Source: Rouxiella silvae (GTDB lineage: Bacteria > Pseudomonadota > Gammaproteobacteria > Enterobacterales > Enterobacteriaceae). From it: DNA of 61,029 nt. The stretch covers positions 1-61,029 of the forward strand of contig NZ_MRWD01000030.1 of assembly GCF_002093625.1 (NCBI RefSeq), given 5' to 3'. The notes beneath the pieces are model-generated. The model was given only the letters and a program-made list of their open reading frames with translations. It searched no databases and had not been told where the DNA came from. A program made the position numbers and the translations under genes. This document shows positions 30,341 to 40,197 of the stretch, piece by piece. Position 1 is the stretch's first letter, and every line of letters starts with the position of its first letter.

Positions 30341-31690
30341 ATGCGATCGCTTTTCAGCTTGCCTGCACTCAAAAAAACCTTTTTCAGCCCAGCCGACAAG
30401 GCCCTATGGCTGCTTGCGCTGCCGATGATCTTCTCAAACATTACCGTGCCTTTACTGGGGCTGGTGGACACCGCCGTCATAGGCCATCTCGACAGTCCCG
30501 ATTATCTTGGCGGCGTTGCGGTGGGTTCAATGGTCACTAGCTTCCTGTTTATGCTGTTGCTGTTTTTACGCATGAGCACCACAGGGCTGACAGCGCAGGC
30601 ATTGGGAGCAAAAGATAACGTCCTGTTAGCACGCGCTTTCGTCCAGCCGTTTATGTTAGCCATGATTGCCGGCGTGTTGATTTTCCTGTTTCGCCATCCA
30701 TTGATTTCATTGGCCTTGAGCATTGTCGGCGGCAGTCAGGCGGTTTTGGATCAGGCCGAGATCTTTCTTTCTATTCGCTGGTACAGCGCGCCGGCTTCAC
30801 TGGCAAACTTGGTAATTCTAGGTTGGCTATTGGGTATTCAGTACGTCAGAGCGCCGGTGATTATGCTAATCGCCGGAAATTTGCTGAACGTCGTGCTCGA
30901 CCTGTGGCTGGTGATGGGGCTTGGGTGGAATGTTAAAGGCGCCGCCGTGGCGACCGCCTGTTCAGAATATGCCACCTTGGCACTTGGACTATGGTTGGTT
31001 TCAATTGTAATGAGAAGGCGGGGGATCAGTTTTAGCCTCTTAAAACAGTCTTGGCGGGGAAATCTGCGCCAGCTGATTACGCTTAATCGTGACATCATGC
31101 TGCGCTCGCTGCTGCTTCAACTGTGTTTTGCTTCTTTGACCATCCTCGGTGCGCGCTTAGGCAGTGAGATTGTTGCCGTAAACGCCGTATTAATGAACCT
31201 GCTGACCTTCACCGCCTTTGCTTTAGACGGCTTCGCCTATGCGGTAGAGGCTCATTCCGGTGAGGCATTTGGTGCCAAAAATAAAAGCCGGCTGTTGCAC
31301 GTTTGGCACGCCGCTTGCCGTCAGGCAGGGCTGGTGGCACTGATGTTTGCCGTCGTTTATGCGTTGGCCGGAGAGCATATTGTCAACTTGCTGACATCTC
31401 TACCCGAGCTTCGGGCGCAGGCAGACCGCTATTTAAATTGGCAAATCATTTTACCTCTGGTTGGCGTGTGGTGTTATTTACTCGACGGCATGTTTATCGG
31501 TGCTACTCGCGGACGTGAAATGCGCAACAGTATGGCGATCGCCGCGCTCGGCTATGCTCTGTCGCTGCTGGCGTTGCCCGCTTTGGGTAATCACGCGCTG
31601 TGGTTGGCGGTGGCGGTATTTTTATCCCTAAGGGGGCTGGCCTTAGGATGGATTTGGCGTCGCCATTGGCGTCATGATACATGGTTTTAA
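30341..31690 (+). CDS. dinF: MATE family efflux transporter DinF
   Basis: SOS-coinduced multidrug/oxidant exporter of the MATE class. The ATG at 30341 gives 449 residues with twelve predicted membrane segments; ALPMIFSNITVPLLGLVDTAVIGHLDS is the family start, and the second half repeats it at LNRDIMLRSLLLQLCF. Upstream in-frame starts would run through the attenuator hairpin and are rejected. Co-transcribed with lexA. Confidence 0.92.
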   Translation: MRSLFSLPALKKTFFSPADKALWLLALPMIFSNITVPLLGLVDTAVIGHLDSPDYLGGVAVGSMVTSFLFMLLLFLRMSTTGLTAQALGAKDNVLLARAFVQPFMLAMIAGVLIFLFRHPLISLALSIVGGSQAVLDQAEIFLSIRWYSAPASLANLVILGWLLGIQYVRAPVIMLIAGNLLNVVLDLWLVMGLGWNVKGAAVATACSEYATLALGLWLVSIVMRRRGISFSLLKQSWRGNLRQLITLNRDIMLRSLLLQLCFASLTILGARLGSEIVAVNAVLMNLLTFTAFALDGFAYAVEAHSGEAFGAKNKSRLLHVWHAACRQAGLVALMFAVVYALAGEHIVNLLTSLPELRAQADRYLNWQIILPLVGVWCYLLDGMFIGATRGREMRNSMAIAALGYALSLLALPALGNHALWLAVAVFLSLRGLALGWIWRRHWRHDTWF

Positions 31691-31825
31691 ATTCTTTAGA
31701 TTAATCCTAGTTATACGCTTTATTACTGCTTTAACCTGAATTATTGAAATCCTCTACTACAATTAGAACTGTTGATAAGCATTTATCAAATGCAGTCAAA
31801 CCTAAGCTAATCAGGAGAGTTGATG

Positions 31826-32035
31826 ATGAATAAGGACCAAGCAGACGGTAACTGGAAGCAGTTTAAAGGCAAAGTGAAAGAAAAATGGGGTAAGTTGACC
31901 GATGATGACCTGACCGTCGTTGAAGGTAAGCGCGATCAGCTTGTCGGCAAGATTCAGGAAAGATATGGATATCAGAAAGAAGAGGCTGAAAAGGAAGTTA
32001 AGTCCTGGGAATCAGACCATAAATACCACTGGTAG
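31826..32035 (+). CDS. yjbJ: CsbD-family stress protein YjbJ
   Basis: 69-residue hydrophilic protein almost identical to E. coli YjbJ (GNWKQFKGKVKEKWGKLTDDDL, EGKRDQLVGKIQERYGYQKEEAEKEV). Abundant stationary-phase/osmotic stress protein of unknown role. ATG 31826 is eight bases from AGGAG; ATG 31823 and TTG 31820 are weaker. Confidence 0.93.
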   Translation: MNKDQADGNWKQFKGKVKEKWGKLTDDDLTVVEGKRDQLVGKIQERYGYQKEEAEKEVKSWESDHKYHW

Positions 32036-32196
32036 AAGGTGATTCTCCCCGAATCTGCATCCTGAGCATTAAGCTGCTCCTACCCAAGACGCTTTTCAGG
32101 ATGCAGGGTACAAGGACGTACCCAACCATTTACCGACTTTAGCCCCCCCTTGAGCCATTTCTCCCCATCAAATAGTCAACTCGTCTCACCGATAAT

Positions 32197-32616
32197 TCAT
32201 TCATCCGTTGCAGTAAATCTTAGATATCCCGCAATGAGTGCACCGCTTTTGGAATCAGCGGGATGACTTCTGCCGTTCAATACAGGTACTTCAGCGAAAT
32301 CAAACGGAGAAACGCCTTCTAGGCAGGCTACGTTAACGCCGTATTGCGTAGGATTGGACCGACGTTGATGGTGGGTGTAAATGCCGCAAGTTGAGCAAAA
32401 GTAGTGTTTGGCCGTTTTGGTATTGAAGCTGTACTCGATCAGTTTTTCCTGCCCTTGAGTGAAACTAATATCTTTCAGGTCTGCCGACACGGCAACAGCT
32501 CCGCGCATGCGGCAAAGCGAGCAATCGCAGCGTCTGATGGTGTTAAACCCGTCGGTAAGTTTGACGTTAAACTTTACAGCGCCACAGTGACAGCTGGCCT
32601 TGAAGATATCTCGCAT
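32197..32616 (-). CDS. GFA (CENP-V/glutathione-dependent formaldehyde-activating) family protein
   Basis: 139 residues. Zinc-binding cysteines of the Mss4-like fold: CHCGAV, CDCSLCRMRG and CSTCGIYTHH. Members include glutathione-dependent formaldehyde-activating enzymes, but most are uncharacterised. Encoded 32 bases downstream of zur on the same strand, so probably co-transcribed with the zinc regulator; not part of the E. coli gene order. ATG at 32616, seven bases from GAGG. Confidence 0.85.
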   Translation of the reverse strand: MRDIFKASCHCGAVKFNVKLTDGFNTIRRCDCSLCRMRGAVAVSADLKDISFTQGQEKLIEYSFNTKTAKHYFCSTCGIYTHHQRRSNPTQYGVNVACLEGVSPFDFAEVPVLNGRSHPADSKSGALIAGYLRFTATDE

Positions 32617-32648
32617 CACTTTTCCTCAGCTGAAATTGAACGCGTTGT

Positions 32649-33158
32649 TTATCGCTTTTTAACTGCAATGCTGTGGTCGTGTTCGCAATGGTCATGGCTT
32701 TCACAGGATTCAATCACTGAACAGTCGGAGCACAGCCCGTGTGCTTCAACCACGGAATGACGCAGCACAAAACCTGAGTCTTTAGCCAGCTTGCTTAAAC
32801 GTTCTTCGATGCCGTCGGTGGTTTTTTCGGTGACAAAACCGCAGCGATCGCAGATAAACAGGGCAGACGTGTGGCTTGGTTCCTCAAAGTGGTGACAGAC
32901 AACATAGCTGTTTGCCGACTCAACCCGATGAATAAAACCTTGTTCCAAAAGGAAATCGAGAGCGCGATAAACTGTTGGGGGCTTGGCCTGCGGCTCCGTT
33001 TTACGCAACAGGTCGAGCAGGTCGTAGGCGCTGATGGCCCCAGGTTGTTGCGTCATTAAACGCAATACTTCGAGCCGCTGCGGGGTAAGCCGTACGCTAC
33101 GTTGCTGACAAAGATGCTCAGCCTGAATGAGGATATTTTCCGTAGTGGTTGGGTTCAT
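32649..33158 (-). CDS. zur: Zinc uptake regulator Zur
   Basis: Fur-family zinc-responsive repressor of znuABC and related genes. 169 residues. DNA-binding helix LTPQRLEVLRLMTQQPGAISAYDLLDLLRKTEPQAKPPTVYRALDFL; regulatory zinc ligands in CHHFEEPSHTSALFICDRCG and HGLCSDCSVIESC; His-rich tail HDHCEHDHS. The start at 33158 matches the E. coli N-terminus; an upstream in-frame start is spurious. Divergent from dusA. Confidence 0.95.
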   Translation of the reverse strand: MNPTTTENILIQAEHLCQQRSVRLTPQRLEVLRLMTQQPGAISAYDLLDLLRKTEPQAKPPTVYRALDFLLEQGFIHRVESANSYVVCHHFEEPSHTSALFICDRCGFVTEKTTDGIEERLSKLAKDSGFVLRHSVVEAHGLCSDCSVIESCESHDHCEHDHSIAVKKR

Positions 33159-33452
33159 CGCGACGTCTCTGCATAAAAAGAGTGCTGATTTTATCATGCT
33201 TCTGTCTATTCGCCGAGACCTGACCCGCAGTTACTTCGTTCTGAATGCGTACCAGCCAGTCGTGCTATTAACAGTATTAGGTCACTCTGGCGTAATTTTT
33301 CTGCCCCCGCCAGAGCATTGGCGCGTCAGCACGTACCCGCACAACTATGGTATAGTGAGCGATACTTCCGCTAATTCCTGTATCCGAGTGCACCCTGTTA
33401 TGTGTGCTGCATGGTGTACTGAGAAAGCATCAATTAGCCTAAATAGATAAAA

Positions 33453-34508
33453 ATGCACGAAAATACAGAAATGAACACCTTATCCCATCGCGGTGAAACC
33501 CCCATCACGACGCAAAAATACAGCGCACAGCGTTTTTCTATCGCGCCCATGCTGGACTGGACCGATCGCCACTGCCGCCACTTTCATCGCATAATGAGCG
33601 GCGAAGCGCTGCTGTATACCGAAATGGTCACCACCGGCGCTATTATTCACGGTAAGGGTGATTATCTGGCGTTTGGCGAGCAGGAGCATCCTATTGCTCT
33701 GCAACTCGGCGGCAGCAATCCCCAAGATTTAGCCACCTGCGCCAAGCTGGCCGAGGAACGCGGCTATGACGAAATCAACCTTAATGTGGGGTGTCCTTCC
33801 GATCGCGTACAAAACGGCATGTTTGGTGCCTGCCTCATGGCGCAGGCTTCCTTGGTCGCCGACTGTATCAAAGCAATGCGCGACGTGGTGTCTATCCCCG
33901 TAACGGTAAAAACCCGCATCGGTATTGATGAACTCGACAGCTACGCGTTTCTTTGCGACTTTGTGCAGCAGGTTTCTGAGCACGGCGGCTGCGATACTTT
34001 TATCATCCATGCGCGCAAGGCCTGGCTTTCCGGATTGAGTCCAAAGGAAAACCGCGAAGTCCCGCCGCTCGACTATCCGCGCGTTTATCAGCTCAAGCAG
34101 GATTTTCCACACCTGACCATGGCAATCAATGGCGGTATCAAATCGCTGGATGAGGCAAAGCAGCATCTGCAACATATGGATGGCGTGATGATCGGTCGTG
34201 AAGCCTATCAAAATCCGTCCATGCTGCTAGAGGTTGACCGCGAACTGTTTGGCAGCCAGAAATCGGCACTGACAGGTCCTGAGGTGATCCGCGCGCTCTA
34301 TCCCTATATTGAAGCGGAACTTTCAAAAGGCACCTACCTCGGCCACATTACGCGACACATTCTGGGCATTTTCCAAGGTATTCCTGGCGCTCGCCAGTGG
34401 CGCAGGCATTTGAGTGAAAATGCGCACAAGCCAGGGGCTGGAATCGACGTCGTTGAGCAGGCCTTGTCGATGGTGACCCGTCCGCAAATGGCCACGACTG
34501 AAGCGTGA
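33453..34508 (+). CDS. dusA: tRNA-dihydrouridine synthase A
   Basis: FMN/NADPH enzyme that reduces uridine 20 and 20a of tRNAs. 351 residues; [34 protein letters not shown] (catalytic Cys) and [20 protein letters not shown] are family hallmarks. The start MHENTEM resembles E. coli MHGNSEM. The intergenic 33159-33452 shared with zur holds the promoters of both genes; no clear Zur site was seen. Confidence 0.95.
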   Translation: MHENTEMNTLSHRGETPITTQKYSAQRFSIAPMLDWTDRHCRHFHRIMSGEALLYTEMVTTGAIIHGKGDYLAFGEQEHPIALQLGGSNPQDLATCAKLAEERGYDEINLNVGCPSDRVQNGMFGACLMAQASLVADCIKAMRDVVSIPVTVKTRIGIDELDSYAFLCDFVQQVSEHGGCDTFIIHARKAWLSGLSPKENREVPPLDYPRVYQLKQDFPHLTMAINGGIKSLDEAKQHLQHMDGVMIGREAYQNPSMLLEVDRELFGSQKSALTGPEVIRALYPYIEAELSKGTYLGHITRHILGIFQGIPGARQWRRHLSENAHKPGAGIDVVEQALSMVTRPQMATTEA

Positions 34509-34629
34509 TTTTATTGCAGGCTTGAGTGATTTCACCAATTGTTGGTTTTTTTGACCAAAGAATATATCCCGCTGAAACGGCGGGATATGCAACATATTGA
34601 TATATAAAGATTTAAATAATATTCCGCAC

Positions 34630-34645
34630 TGGCACGTTTCTTGAT
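34630..34645 (+). promoter_or_regulatory. Sigma-54 promoter of pspG
   Basis: TGGCACGTTTCTTGAT fits the -24/-12 consensus TGGCACG-N4-TTGCA with one change in the -12 element, 67 bases before pspG. E. coli pspG is transcribed by sigma-54 with PspF. The inverted repeat ATATCCCGC / GCGGGATAT at about 34563-34588 lies where the PspF enhancer would be expected. Confidence 0.85.
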
Positions 34646-34711
34646 ACATCTCTCGGTAGAACGTCTTATCAGTCATGTCTGTCGACACTGTTTTTCCTGA
34701 GGAGTATTGCC

Positions 34712-34948
34712 ATGTTGGAAATTTTATTCGTACTCGGTTTTTTCTTTATGCTATTGCTGACCGGTATTTCATTGCTGGGGATGGTTGCTGCGTTAGTGGT
34801 GGCGTTTGCCGTAATGATGTTGGGTGGACTGCTGGCAGTTGTTATAAAAATGTTACCTTGGCTTATTCTGGCGGTAGTGATTGTGTGGATTTATCGCGCC
34901 TTCAAGCAGCCTGAAAAACCACGTTATAACCGCAGACGCTTTCGTTAA
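34712..34948 (+). CDS. pspG: Phage shock protein G
   Basis: 78-residue inner-membrane protein, two long hydrophobic segments and an Arg-rich tail (KPRYNRRRFR). Part of the Psp envelope-stress regulon. GAGGAG precedes the ATG. The sigma-54 promoter upstream supports the assignment. A longer frame in another phase over the same bases is a shadow. Confidence 0.93.
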   Translation: MLEILFVLGFFFMLLLTGISLLGMVAALVVAFAVMMLGGLLAVVIKMLPWLILAVVIVWIYRAFKQPEKPRYNRRRFR

Positions 34949-35283
34949 GCATGCTGTATTTGCTGACTAAAATATAAACGCCAACCTTATCAGCGGGATA
35001 AATTCTCCATCGGGAATGCGGAAAATGTAAGACCTCAGGCATAACTTTTACTTATGTGGGCTCGATCACAGGTTGAGTGATAAAGTGCTTTCGCAATCAA
35101 TTAATCATATTTTTTAACATTGGTGGCTGCTAGGATGGGCATATCGTGACAGACGACAAGCTTTCATCCGATCTGGTGAGCTCTAAAATAGTTGCTTAAG
35201 CAACATCGCCACCCGATTTACCTTGCAGTAACCTACAGGCAGTACCGTTCTGAACTCAACATGATTGACGCCAGAACAGCATA
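34949..35283. other. Gene-free interval pspG-qorA
   Basis: 335 bases with no credible coding frame. It contains a perfect 14-base palindrome GTTGCTTAAGCAAC at 35191-35204 and an inverted pair GTTCTG / CAGAAC near 35247-35276, followed by the terminator at 35284. A small RNA is possible, but I see no convincing promoter. Confidence 0.5.
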
Positions 35284-35316
35284 AGAGGGCTCCCTAACCG
35301 GAGCCCTCTTTGCTTT
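35284..35316. terminator. Terminator between pspG and qorA
   Basis: Perfect 10-bp stem AGAGGGCTCC / GGAGCCCTCT, loop CTAACC, followed on the plus strand by TTGCTTTT. It can serve both convergent genes. Confidence 0.85.
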
Positions 35317-35330
35317 TAGGCAAAACCCGG

Positions 35331-36320
35331 TTATTGACCTGGGATCAGCAGGCTTGAGCCAGTTGTGGCGCGGCTTTCCAGCGTTTCGTGTGCCTTGCGT
35401 GCCTGAGATAGCGGAAATTTCTGCGTATCTTTTACGTCAACTTTAATAGCGCCGCTGGCAATCAGCGAGAAAAGCTCCTCACTGGCGGCCGTCAATTCTT
35501 CGTAATTTGTGACGTAATTATTGAGGGAAGGGCGCGTGACGTACAGCGACCCTTTTTGATTCAAGATGCCGAGGTCTACGCCGGTTACCGGACCTGAAGC
35601 GTTGCCAAAGCTCACCAGCAGGCCCTGACGTTTCAGGCTGTTGAGCGAGTCCAGCCAGGTGCTTTTACCCACCGAGTCATACACTACCGACACTTTCTCC
35701 CCTTGAGTCAGTTCGGCAACGCGGGCGGCGATGTCTTCGGTTTGATAATTGATCGTTGCCCATGCTCCCGCTTCTTTAGCGAGCACCGCTTTTTCATCGG
35801 AACCGACGGTACCAATCAGTTTGGCACCCAACGCCTTGGCCCATTGGCAGGCGATCAGCCCTACGCCGCCCGCTGCAGCCTGAAACAGGAAGACGTCACC
35901 CGCTTTCACTTTATAAGTTTGGCGGAATAAATACTGTACCGTCAGTCCCTTAAGGAAGGCAGCCGCGGCCTGTTCAAAACTGATGGCATCAGGCAGTACA
36001 AAGACCTTTTGCCCTGAAACATTATGGATTTCGCTGTAGGAACCGAGTGGAGACTGGGCGTATACCACGCGGTCACCCACCTTAACGTGCTTAACCTCGG
36101 CACCGACTTTAGTGACGACACCTGCGGCTTCGGTCCCCAAACCTGATGGCAGCGAGGCGGTGGGATAAAGACCGCTGCGCACATAGGTATCGATATAATT
36201 GATGCCTATCGCCTTGTTCTCGACTTGAACTTCGCCCGCCGCCGGATCTTGTGGTTCAAAATCAACATATTCCAAGACTTCCGGACCGCCCGTGGCGCTA
36301 AATTGAATACGCTTAGCCAT
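35331..36320 (-). CDS. qorA: NADPH-dependent quinone oxidoreductase
   Basis: Zinc-free MDR-superfamily quinone reductase, 329 residues, cytosolic. Nucleotide-binding AAAGGVGLIACQWAKALGAKLIGTVGS, substrate-side NYIDTYVRSGLYP and LKGLTVQYL. Homologous to E. coli Qor, which occupies the same position beside dnaB (divergent). GAGGAT ribosome site. Confidence 0.93.
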   Translation of the reverse strand: MAKRIQFSATGGPEVLEYVDFEPQDPAAGEVQVENKAIGINYIDTYVRSGLYPTASLPSGLGTEAAGVVTKVGAEVKHVKVGDRVVYAQSPLGSYSEIHNVSGQKVFVLPDAISFEQAAAAFLKGLTVQYLFRQTYKVKAGDVFLFQAAAGGVGLIACQWAKALGAKLIGTVGSDEKAVLAKEAGAWATINYQTEDIAARVAELTQGEKVSVVYDSVGKSTWLDSLNSLKRQGLLVSFGNASGPVTGVDLGILNQKGSLYVTRPSLNNYVTNYEELTAASEELFSLIASGAIKVDVKDTQKFPLSQARKAHETLESRATTGSSLLIPGQ

Positions 36321-36525
36321 CTTTTATCCTCGTTATAAAGTGTGATTTTTACCCTACGCTAATTGATTGGGCTTTCCTAGTCGGCAAGTGCTGCTGTTAA
36401 GACCGTTTGGAAATGAGGCATCACAAGGAATTATAATTGGGTATACTGACGCGTTATTAGCGTTCGCTCTGACCGTCAGCCAGACGGTACCAAGCCAGTT
36501 ATTTATAGTAGGAAAGCATTCACCC

Positions 36526-37935
36526 ATGGCAGGAAACAACAAACCAACCAATAAACCGAACGAACCCCGCGATCGTCAGATGGAAGGGTTAAAGCTTCCG
36601 CCACATTCGATAGAAGCCGAGCAGTCCGTGCTGGGTGGACTGATGCTGGACAACGAGCGTTGGGATAACGTTGCTGAACGCGTGGTAAGCAATGACTTCT
36701 TCAGCCGTCCGCATCGTTTGATTTTTACCGAGATGCAGCGCCTGCTGGAGATGAGCAAGCCTATCGACCTGATTACGCTGTCTGAATCTCTCGAGCAGAA
36801 AGGGGATTTGGATTCGGTGGGTGGTTTTGCCTATCTTGCAGAATTATCAAAAAACACCCCGAGTGCGGCCAACATCGGTGCCTATGCGGATATCGTCCGC
36901 GAGCGAGCGGTGGTACGAGAAATGATCTCGGTAGCTAATGAAATCGCCGACGCCGGTTATGATCCGCAGGGCCGCAGCAGTGAAGATCTGCTGGACTTGG
37001 CAGAGTCACGTGTTTTCCAGATTGCCGAAAGCCGCGCCAATAAAGATGAAGGCCCGAAAAGCGTTGACCGCATTCTTGAAAGCACCGTGGCGCGCATTGA
37101 AGAGCTGTTCCAGCGTCCGCACGACGGCGTAACCGGCGTTTCTACCGGTTACAGCGATTTAGACAAGAAAACGGCCGGTTTGCAGAAATCTGATCTAATC
37201 ATTGTTGCCGCACGTCCCTCGATGGGTAAAACCACCTTCGCCATGAATCTGTGCGAAAACGCCGCCATGATGCAGGAAAAACCCGTGCTGATTTTCAGCC
37301 TCGAGATGCCCGGCGATCAGCTGATGATGCGTATGCTGGCGTCCCTGTCGCGCGTTGACCAGACCCGAATTCGTACCGGTCAGCTCGACGACGAGGACTG
37401 GGCGCGTATTTCGAGCACTATGGGTATCCTGCTTGAAAAACGTAATATGTACATCGATGACTCTTCAGGTCTGACGCCCACCGAAGTTCGCTCTCGTGCC
37501 CGGCGTATTTTCCGTGAGCACGGTGGCCTGAGCATGATCATGATTGACTACCTTCAGCTGATGCGCGTTCCCTCGCTGTCGGATAACCGTACTCTGGAAA
37601 TCGCTGAGATTTCCCGTTCGCTTAAAGCGCTGGCGAAAGAGCTGCAGGTGCCGGTTGTTGCCCTTTCTCAGCTTAACCGAAGCCTGGAGCAGCGCGCCGA
37701 TAAGCGCCCAGTCAACTCCGACCTGCGTGAATCGGGTTCAATCGAGCAGGATGCCGACTTGATCATGTTTATTTATCGTGACGAGGTTTATCACGACAAC
37801 AGTGAAGAGAAGGGCATCGCGCAAATCATTCTAGGTAAGCAGCGTAATGGTCCAATCGGTACGGTACGCCTGACGTTTAACGGGCAATGGTCGCGATTTG
37901 ATAATTATGGCGGCCCGCAATACGACGAGGACTAG
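36526..37935 (+). CDS. dnaB: Replicative DNA helicase DnaB
   Basis: Hexameric 5'-3' helicase of the replication fork, 469 residues. N-terminal DnaG-binding domain starts at PPHSIEAEQSVLGGLMLDNERWD; RecA-like motor contains Walker A RPSMGKTT, Walker B MIMIDYLQLM, and SQLNRSLEQRADKRPVNSDLRESG. Start at 36526 aligned to E. coli MAGNK; the frame is open 159 bases further upstream but without homology. No intein seen. Confidence 0.97.
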   Translation: MAGNNKPTNKPNEPRDRQMEGLKLPPHSIEAEQSVLGGLMLDNERWDNVAERVVSNDFFSRPHRLIFTEMQRLLEMSKPIDLITLSESLEQKGDLDSVGGFAYLAELSKNTPSAANIGAYADIVRERAVVREMISVANEIADAGYDPQGRSSEDLLDLAESRVFQIAESRANKDEGPKSVDRILESTVARIEELFQRPHDGVTGVSTGYSDLDKKTAGLQKSDLIIVAARPSMGKTTFAMNLCENAAMMQEKPVLIFSLEMPGDQLMMRMLASLSRVDQTRIRTGQLDDEDWARISSTMGILLEKRNMYIDDSSGLTPTEVRSRARRIFREHGGLSMIMIDYLQLMRVPSLSDNRTLEIAEISRSLKALAKELQVPVVALSQLNRSLEQRADKRPVNSDLRESGSIEQDADLIMFIYRDEVYHDNSEEKGIAQIILGKQRNGPIGTVRLTFNGQWSRFDNYGGPQYDED

Positions 37936-38019
37936 TTCTTTTCAGGGCGAGTGACTTGGCAGCGAGTGTTCGGGCAGTGCCCGGAATCTGCATTATTAAA
38001 TTCTTCATAAGGACAATCA

Positions 38020-39099
38020 ATGAAGGCGGCTACGGCTGTGATTGATCGCCGCGCTTTGCGCCATAATCTGCAACGGATTCGGCACGTTGCTCCGCAAAGT
38101 CGGGTGGTAGCAGTGGTGAAGGCCAACGCCTACGGGCACGGCCTGCTTGAGGCAGCACACAGTTTGCAAGATGCTGATTGCTATGGTGTTGCTCGTTTGG
38201 GGGAGGCGCTGGCGCTGCGCGCGGGTGGCATTCTTAAGCCGATTTTGCTGCTTGAGGGATTTTTTGCCGCCGAAGACTTGCCGCTGCTGGTTGAACACAG
38301 TCTGGAAACGGCGGTTCACAGCGTCGAGCAGCTTGACGTGCTTGAAAGCGCTCAATTGACTGCGCCGTTAAAAGTGTGGATGAAGCTTGACTCCGGCATG
38401 CACCGGTTAGGCGTTGCGCCCGATGAGGCCGAGGCTTTTTACCAGCGACTCTGCCGGTGCACAAACGCAGTTCAACCCGTGAATATGATGAGTCATTTTA
38501 GCCGCGCCGATGAGCCGGAAAATGATTACACCCTAAAGCAGATGCAGTGTTTTCACGATTTTTCGCAGCATAAACCGGGCCTTAAATCGATCGCCGCGTC
38601 AGGGGGAACTCTGCTTTGGCCTGCCTCGCATCTTGATTTAGTGCGCCCAGGAATTATTCTGTACGGCGTGTCTCCGCTGGCCGCAACCGAAGCCAGCGAG
38701 TACGGTTGCCGCCCGGCCATGACCTTAAGCTCGAGCCTGATAGCCGTACGCGACCATCGTGCCGGCGAACCGGTTGGCTATGGCGGTATCTGGACCAGCC
38801 CGCGAGACACTCGGCTGGGCGTGATAGCCATTGGCTACGGCGACGGTTATCCACGCAGTGCACCCAGCGGCACGCCGGTTTTGGTCAATGGACGAGAAGT
38901 GCCGATCGTAGGCCGGGTCTCTATGGACATGATTTCTGTCGATTTAGGCCCGGATGCACAGGATTGCGTGGGTGATGAAGCGATTCTGTGGGGACCTTCC
39001 CTGCCGGTTGAGCGCATCGCCCGTGAGACTGGCATCAGCGCCTATGAACTGATCACCACCTTAACGTCCCGCGTTGCCCGCCTCTATCTCGGCGAATAA
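38020..39099 (+). CDS. alr: Alanine racemase, biosynthetic
   Basis: PLP enzyme making D-alanine for peptidoglycan. 359 residues as in E. coli Alr. PLP Lys in [20 protein letters not shown], and catalytic Tyr in [23 protein letters not shown] near the C-terminus. 84 bases after dnaB. Confidence 0.96.
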   Translation: MKAATAVIDRRALRHNLQRIRHVAPQSRVVAVVKANAYGHGLLEAAHSLQDADCYGVARLGEALALRAGGILKPILLLEGFFAAEDLPLLVEHSLETAVHSVEQLDVLESAQLTAPLKVWMKLDSGMHRLGVAPDEAEAFYQRLCRCTNAVQPVNMMSHFSRADEPENDYTLKQMQCFHDFSQHKPGLKSIAASGGTLLWPASHLDLVRPGIILYGVSPLAATEASEYGCRPAMTLSSSLIAVRDHRAGEPVGYGGIWTSPRDTRLGVIAIGYGDGYPRSAPSGTPVLVNGREVPIVGRVSMDMISVDLGPDAQDCVGDEAILWGPSLPVERIARETGISAYELITTLTSRVARLYLGE

Positions 39100-39102
39100 T
39101 CC

Positions 39103-39135
39103 CCGTCAGGGCGTAGCCATGCTGCACCCTGACGG
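39103..39135. terminator. Hairpin between convergent alr and pheC-like gene
   Basis: 9-bp perfect stem CCGTCAGGG / CCCTGACGG with a 15-base loop, directly after alr. No T-run on either strand, so a Rho-independent role is uncertain. Confidence 0.5.
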
Positions 39136-39155
39136 CCTGCTTAGTCCTTCAAAAC

Positions 39156-39938
39156 TTAGTGAGCCGCTCCCAGCCACTGTGCGATAACTTTCTGATAATC
39201 GCCGTTTGCTTTACTTAAATGTAGCCACTGATCGACATACATTTTCCAGCTAATATCATCTTTTGGCAGCAGGTAAGCCTTCTCAAGATACTGCAGCGGC
39301 TTTTTAGGATTTACGGCGCAAAGCTTGGGATAATGCTTTTGCTGGAACAGAGCTTCAGAAGCATCGGTAACCATGACGTCGGCTTTTTTATCGACCAGCA
39401 TTTGGAAAATTGCCAGATTATCGTGTGAAAGCTCCAGGTGAGCGTTGGGCAAGTGTGCGTGCACGAAAGCTTCATTGGTGCCGCCCACCGGCTCAATCAG
39501 GCGAACCTCAGGTTTGTTCAACTGTTCGATCGTTTGGTACTTATGCACGTTCTCGCAGCGTACAAACGGAATTTTGCCATCCTGAGTCAACATATTGGCA
39601 AACCAGGCTTTTTGCTGGCGGGCCAAAGAGACAGAAATTCCCCCCATCGCGATATCGCACTTGTTAGCACTCATATCGTCCATCATGGTCTTCCAAGTCG
39701 TTTTCACCCAAACCACTTTTACACCCAAACTCGCCGCCAATGATTGCGCCATCGAGACATCAATGCCTTCATATTGGCCGTCGGGGCGTAAATAAGTGTA
39801 GGGCTTGTAATCGCCGGTGGTACAAACGTTGAGTGAGCCTTTCTGAATAACCCTGTCGAGATGTGAAGAGACGCCCTCTGCCTGAGCCGTTGCGGTGCCC
39901 GCAGCCAGCAGAACGAGAGAAACAAGCAGTTTTTTCAT
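39156..39938 (-). CDS. Periplasmic cyclohexadienyl dehydratase-like (PheC) protein
   Basis: 260 residues with a Sec signal peptide (about 1-20, AQA cut). It has the amino-acid-binding-protein fold, but the sequence follows PheC of Pseudomonas aeruginosa closely as I recall it: LDRVIQKGSLNVCTTGDYKPYTY, MSANKCDIAMGGISVSLARQQKAWF, VGGTNEAFVHAHLPNA, ADVMVTDASEA and AYLLPKDD. PheC dehydrates prephenate or arogenate to phenylpyruvate or phenylalanine. Glu156 of GGTNE is probably the catalytic acid position. Next to an Lrp-type regulator (divergent) and near tyrB, whose product uses phenylpyruvate. A plain amino-acid binding protein is the alternative, but no ABC permease genes adjoin. Confidence 0.75.
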   Translation of the reverse strand: MKKLLVSLVLLAAGTATAQAEGVSSHLDRVIQKGSLNVCTTGDYKPYTYLRPDGQYEGIDVSMAQSLAASLGVKVVWVKTTWKTMMDDMSANKCDIAMGGISVSLARQQKAWFANMLTQDGKIPFVRCENVHKYQTIEQLNKPEVRLIEPVGGTNEAFVHAHLPNAHLELSHDNLAIFQMLVDKKADVMVTDASEALFQQKHYPKLCAVNPKKPLQYLEKAYLLPKDDISWKMYVDQWLHLSKANGDYQKVIAQWLGAAH

Positions 39939-40197
39939 TACTTTCCCTTGTCGGTGACCTGTGTAATAAAAAGGACAACAGTCACGGTGATGTATTTTTT
40001 AATTGCGGCGTAAGTATAAGAAATATCGTGGTTAATTAATAATGCCTACCTCGCATATTTTTCAGCGTCACGGGGGCTTTAGTCAGTAAACGATGCATTG
40101 AGCACGAAAAGCATCTCTCGGGCTATAAAGGACCGGTTTGGCTATTAAAAAACTGATAGTGTGTTAATAAATAAAATAGAGAGGCAGGTGAGTACTC

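Noticed and set aside
33159-33452. Zur-binding site in the zur-dusA gap
   Set aside because: No palindrome of the TGTTATA-TATAACA type; only a weak GTAT/ATAC pair around 33350.
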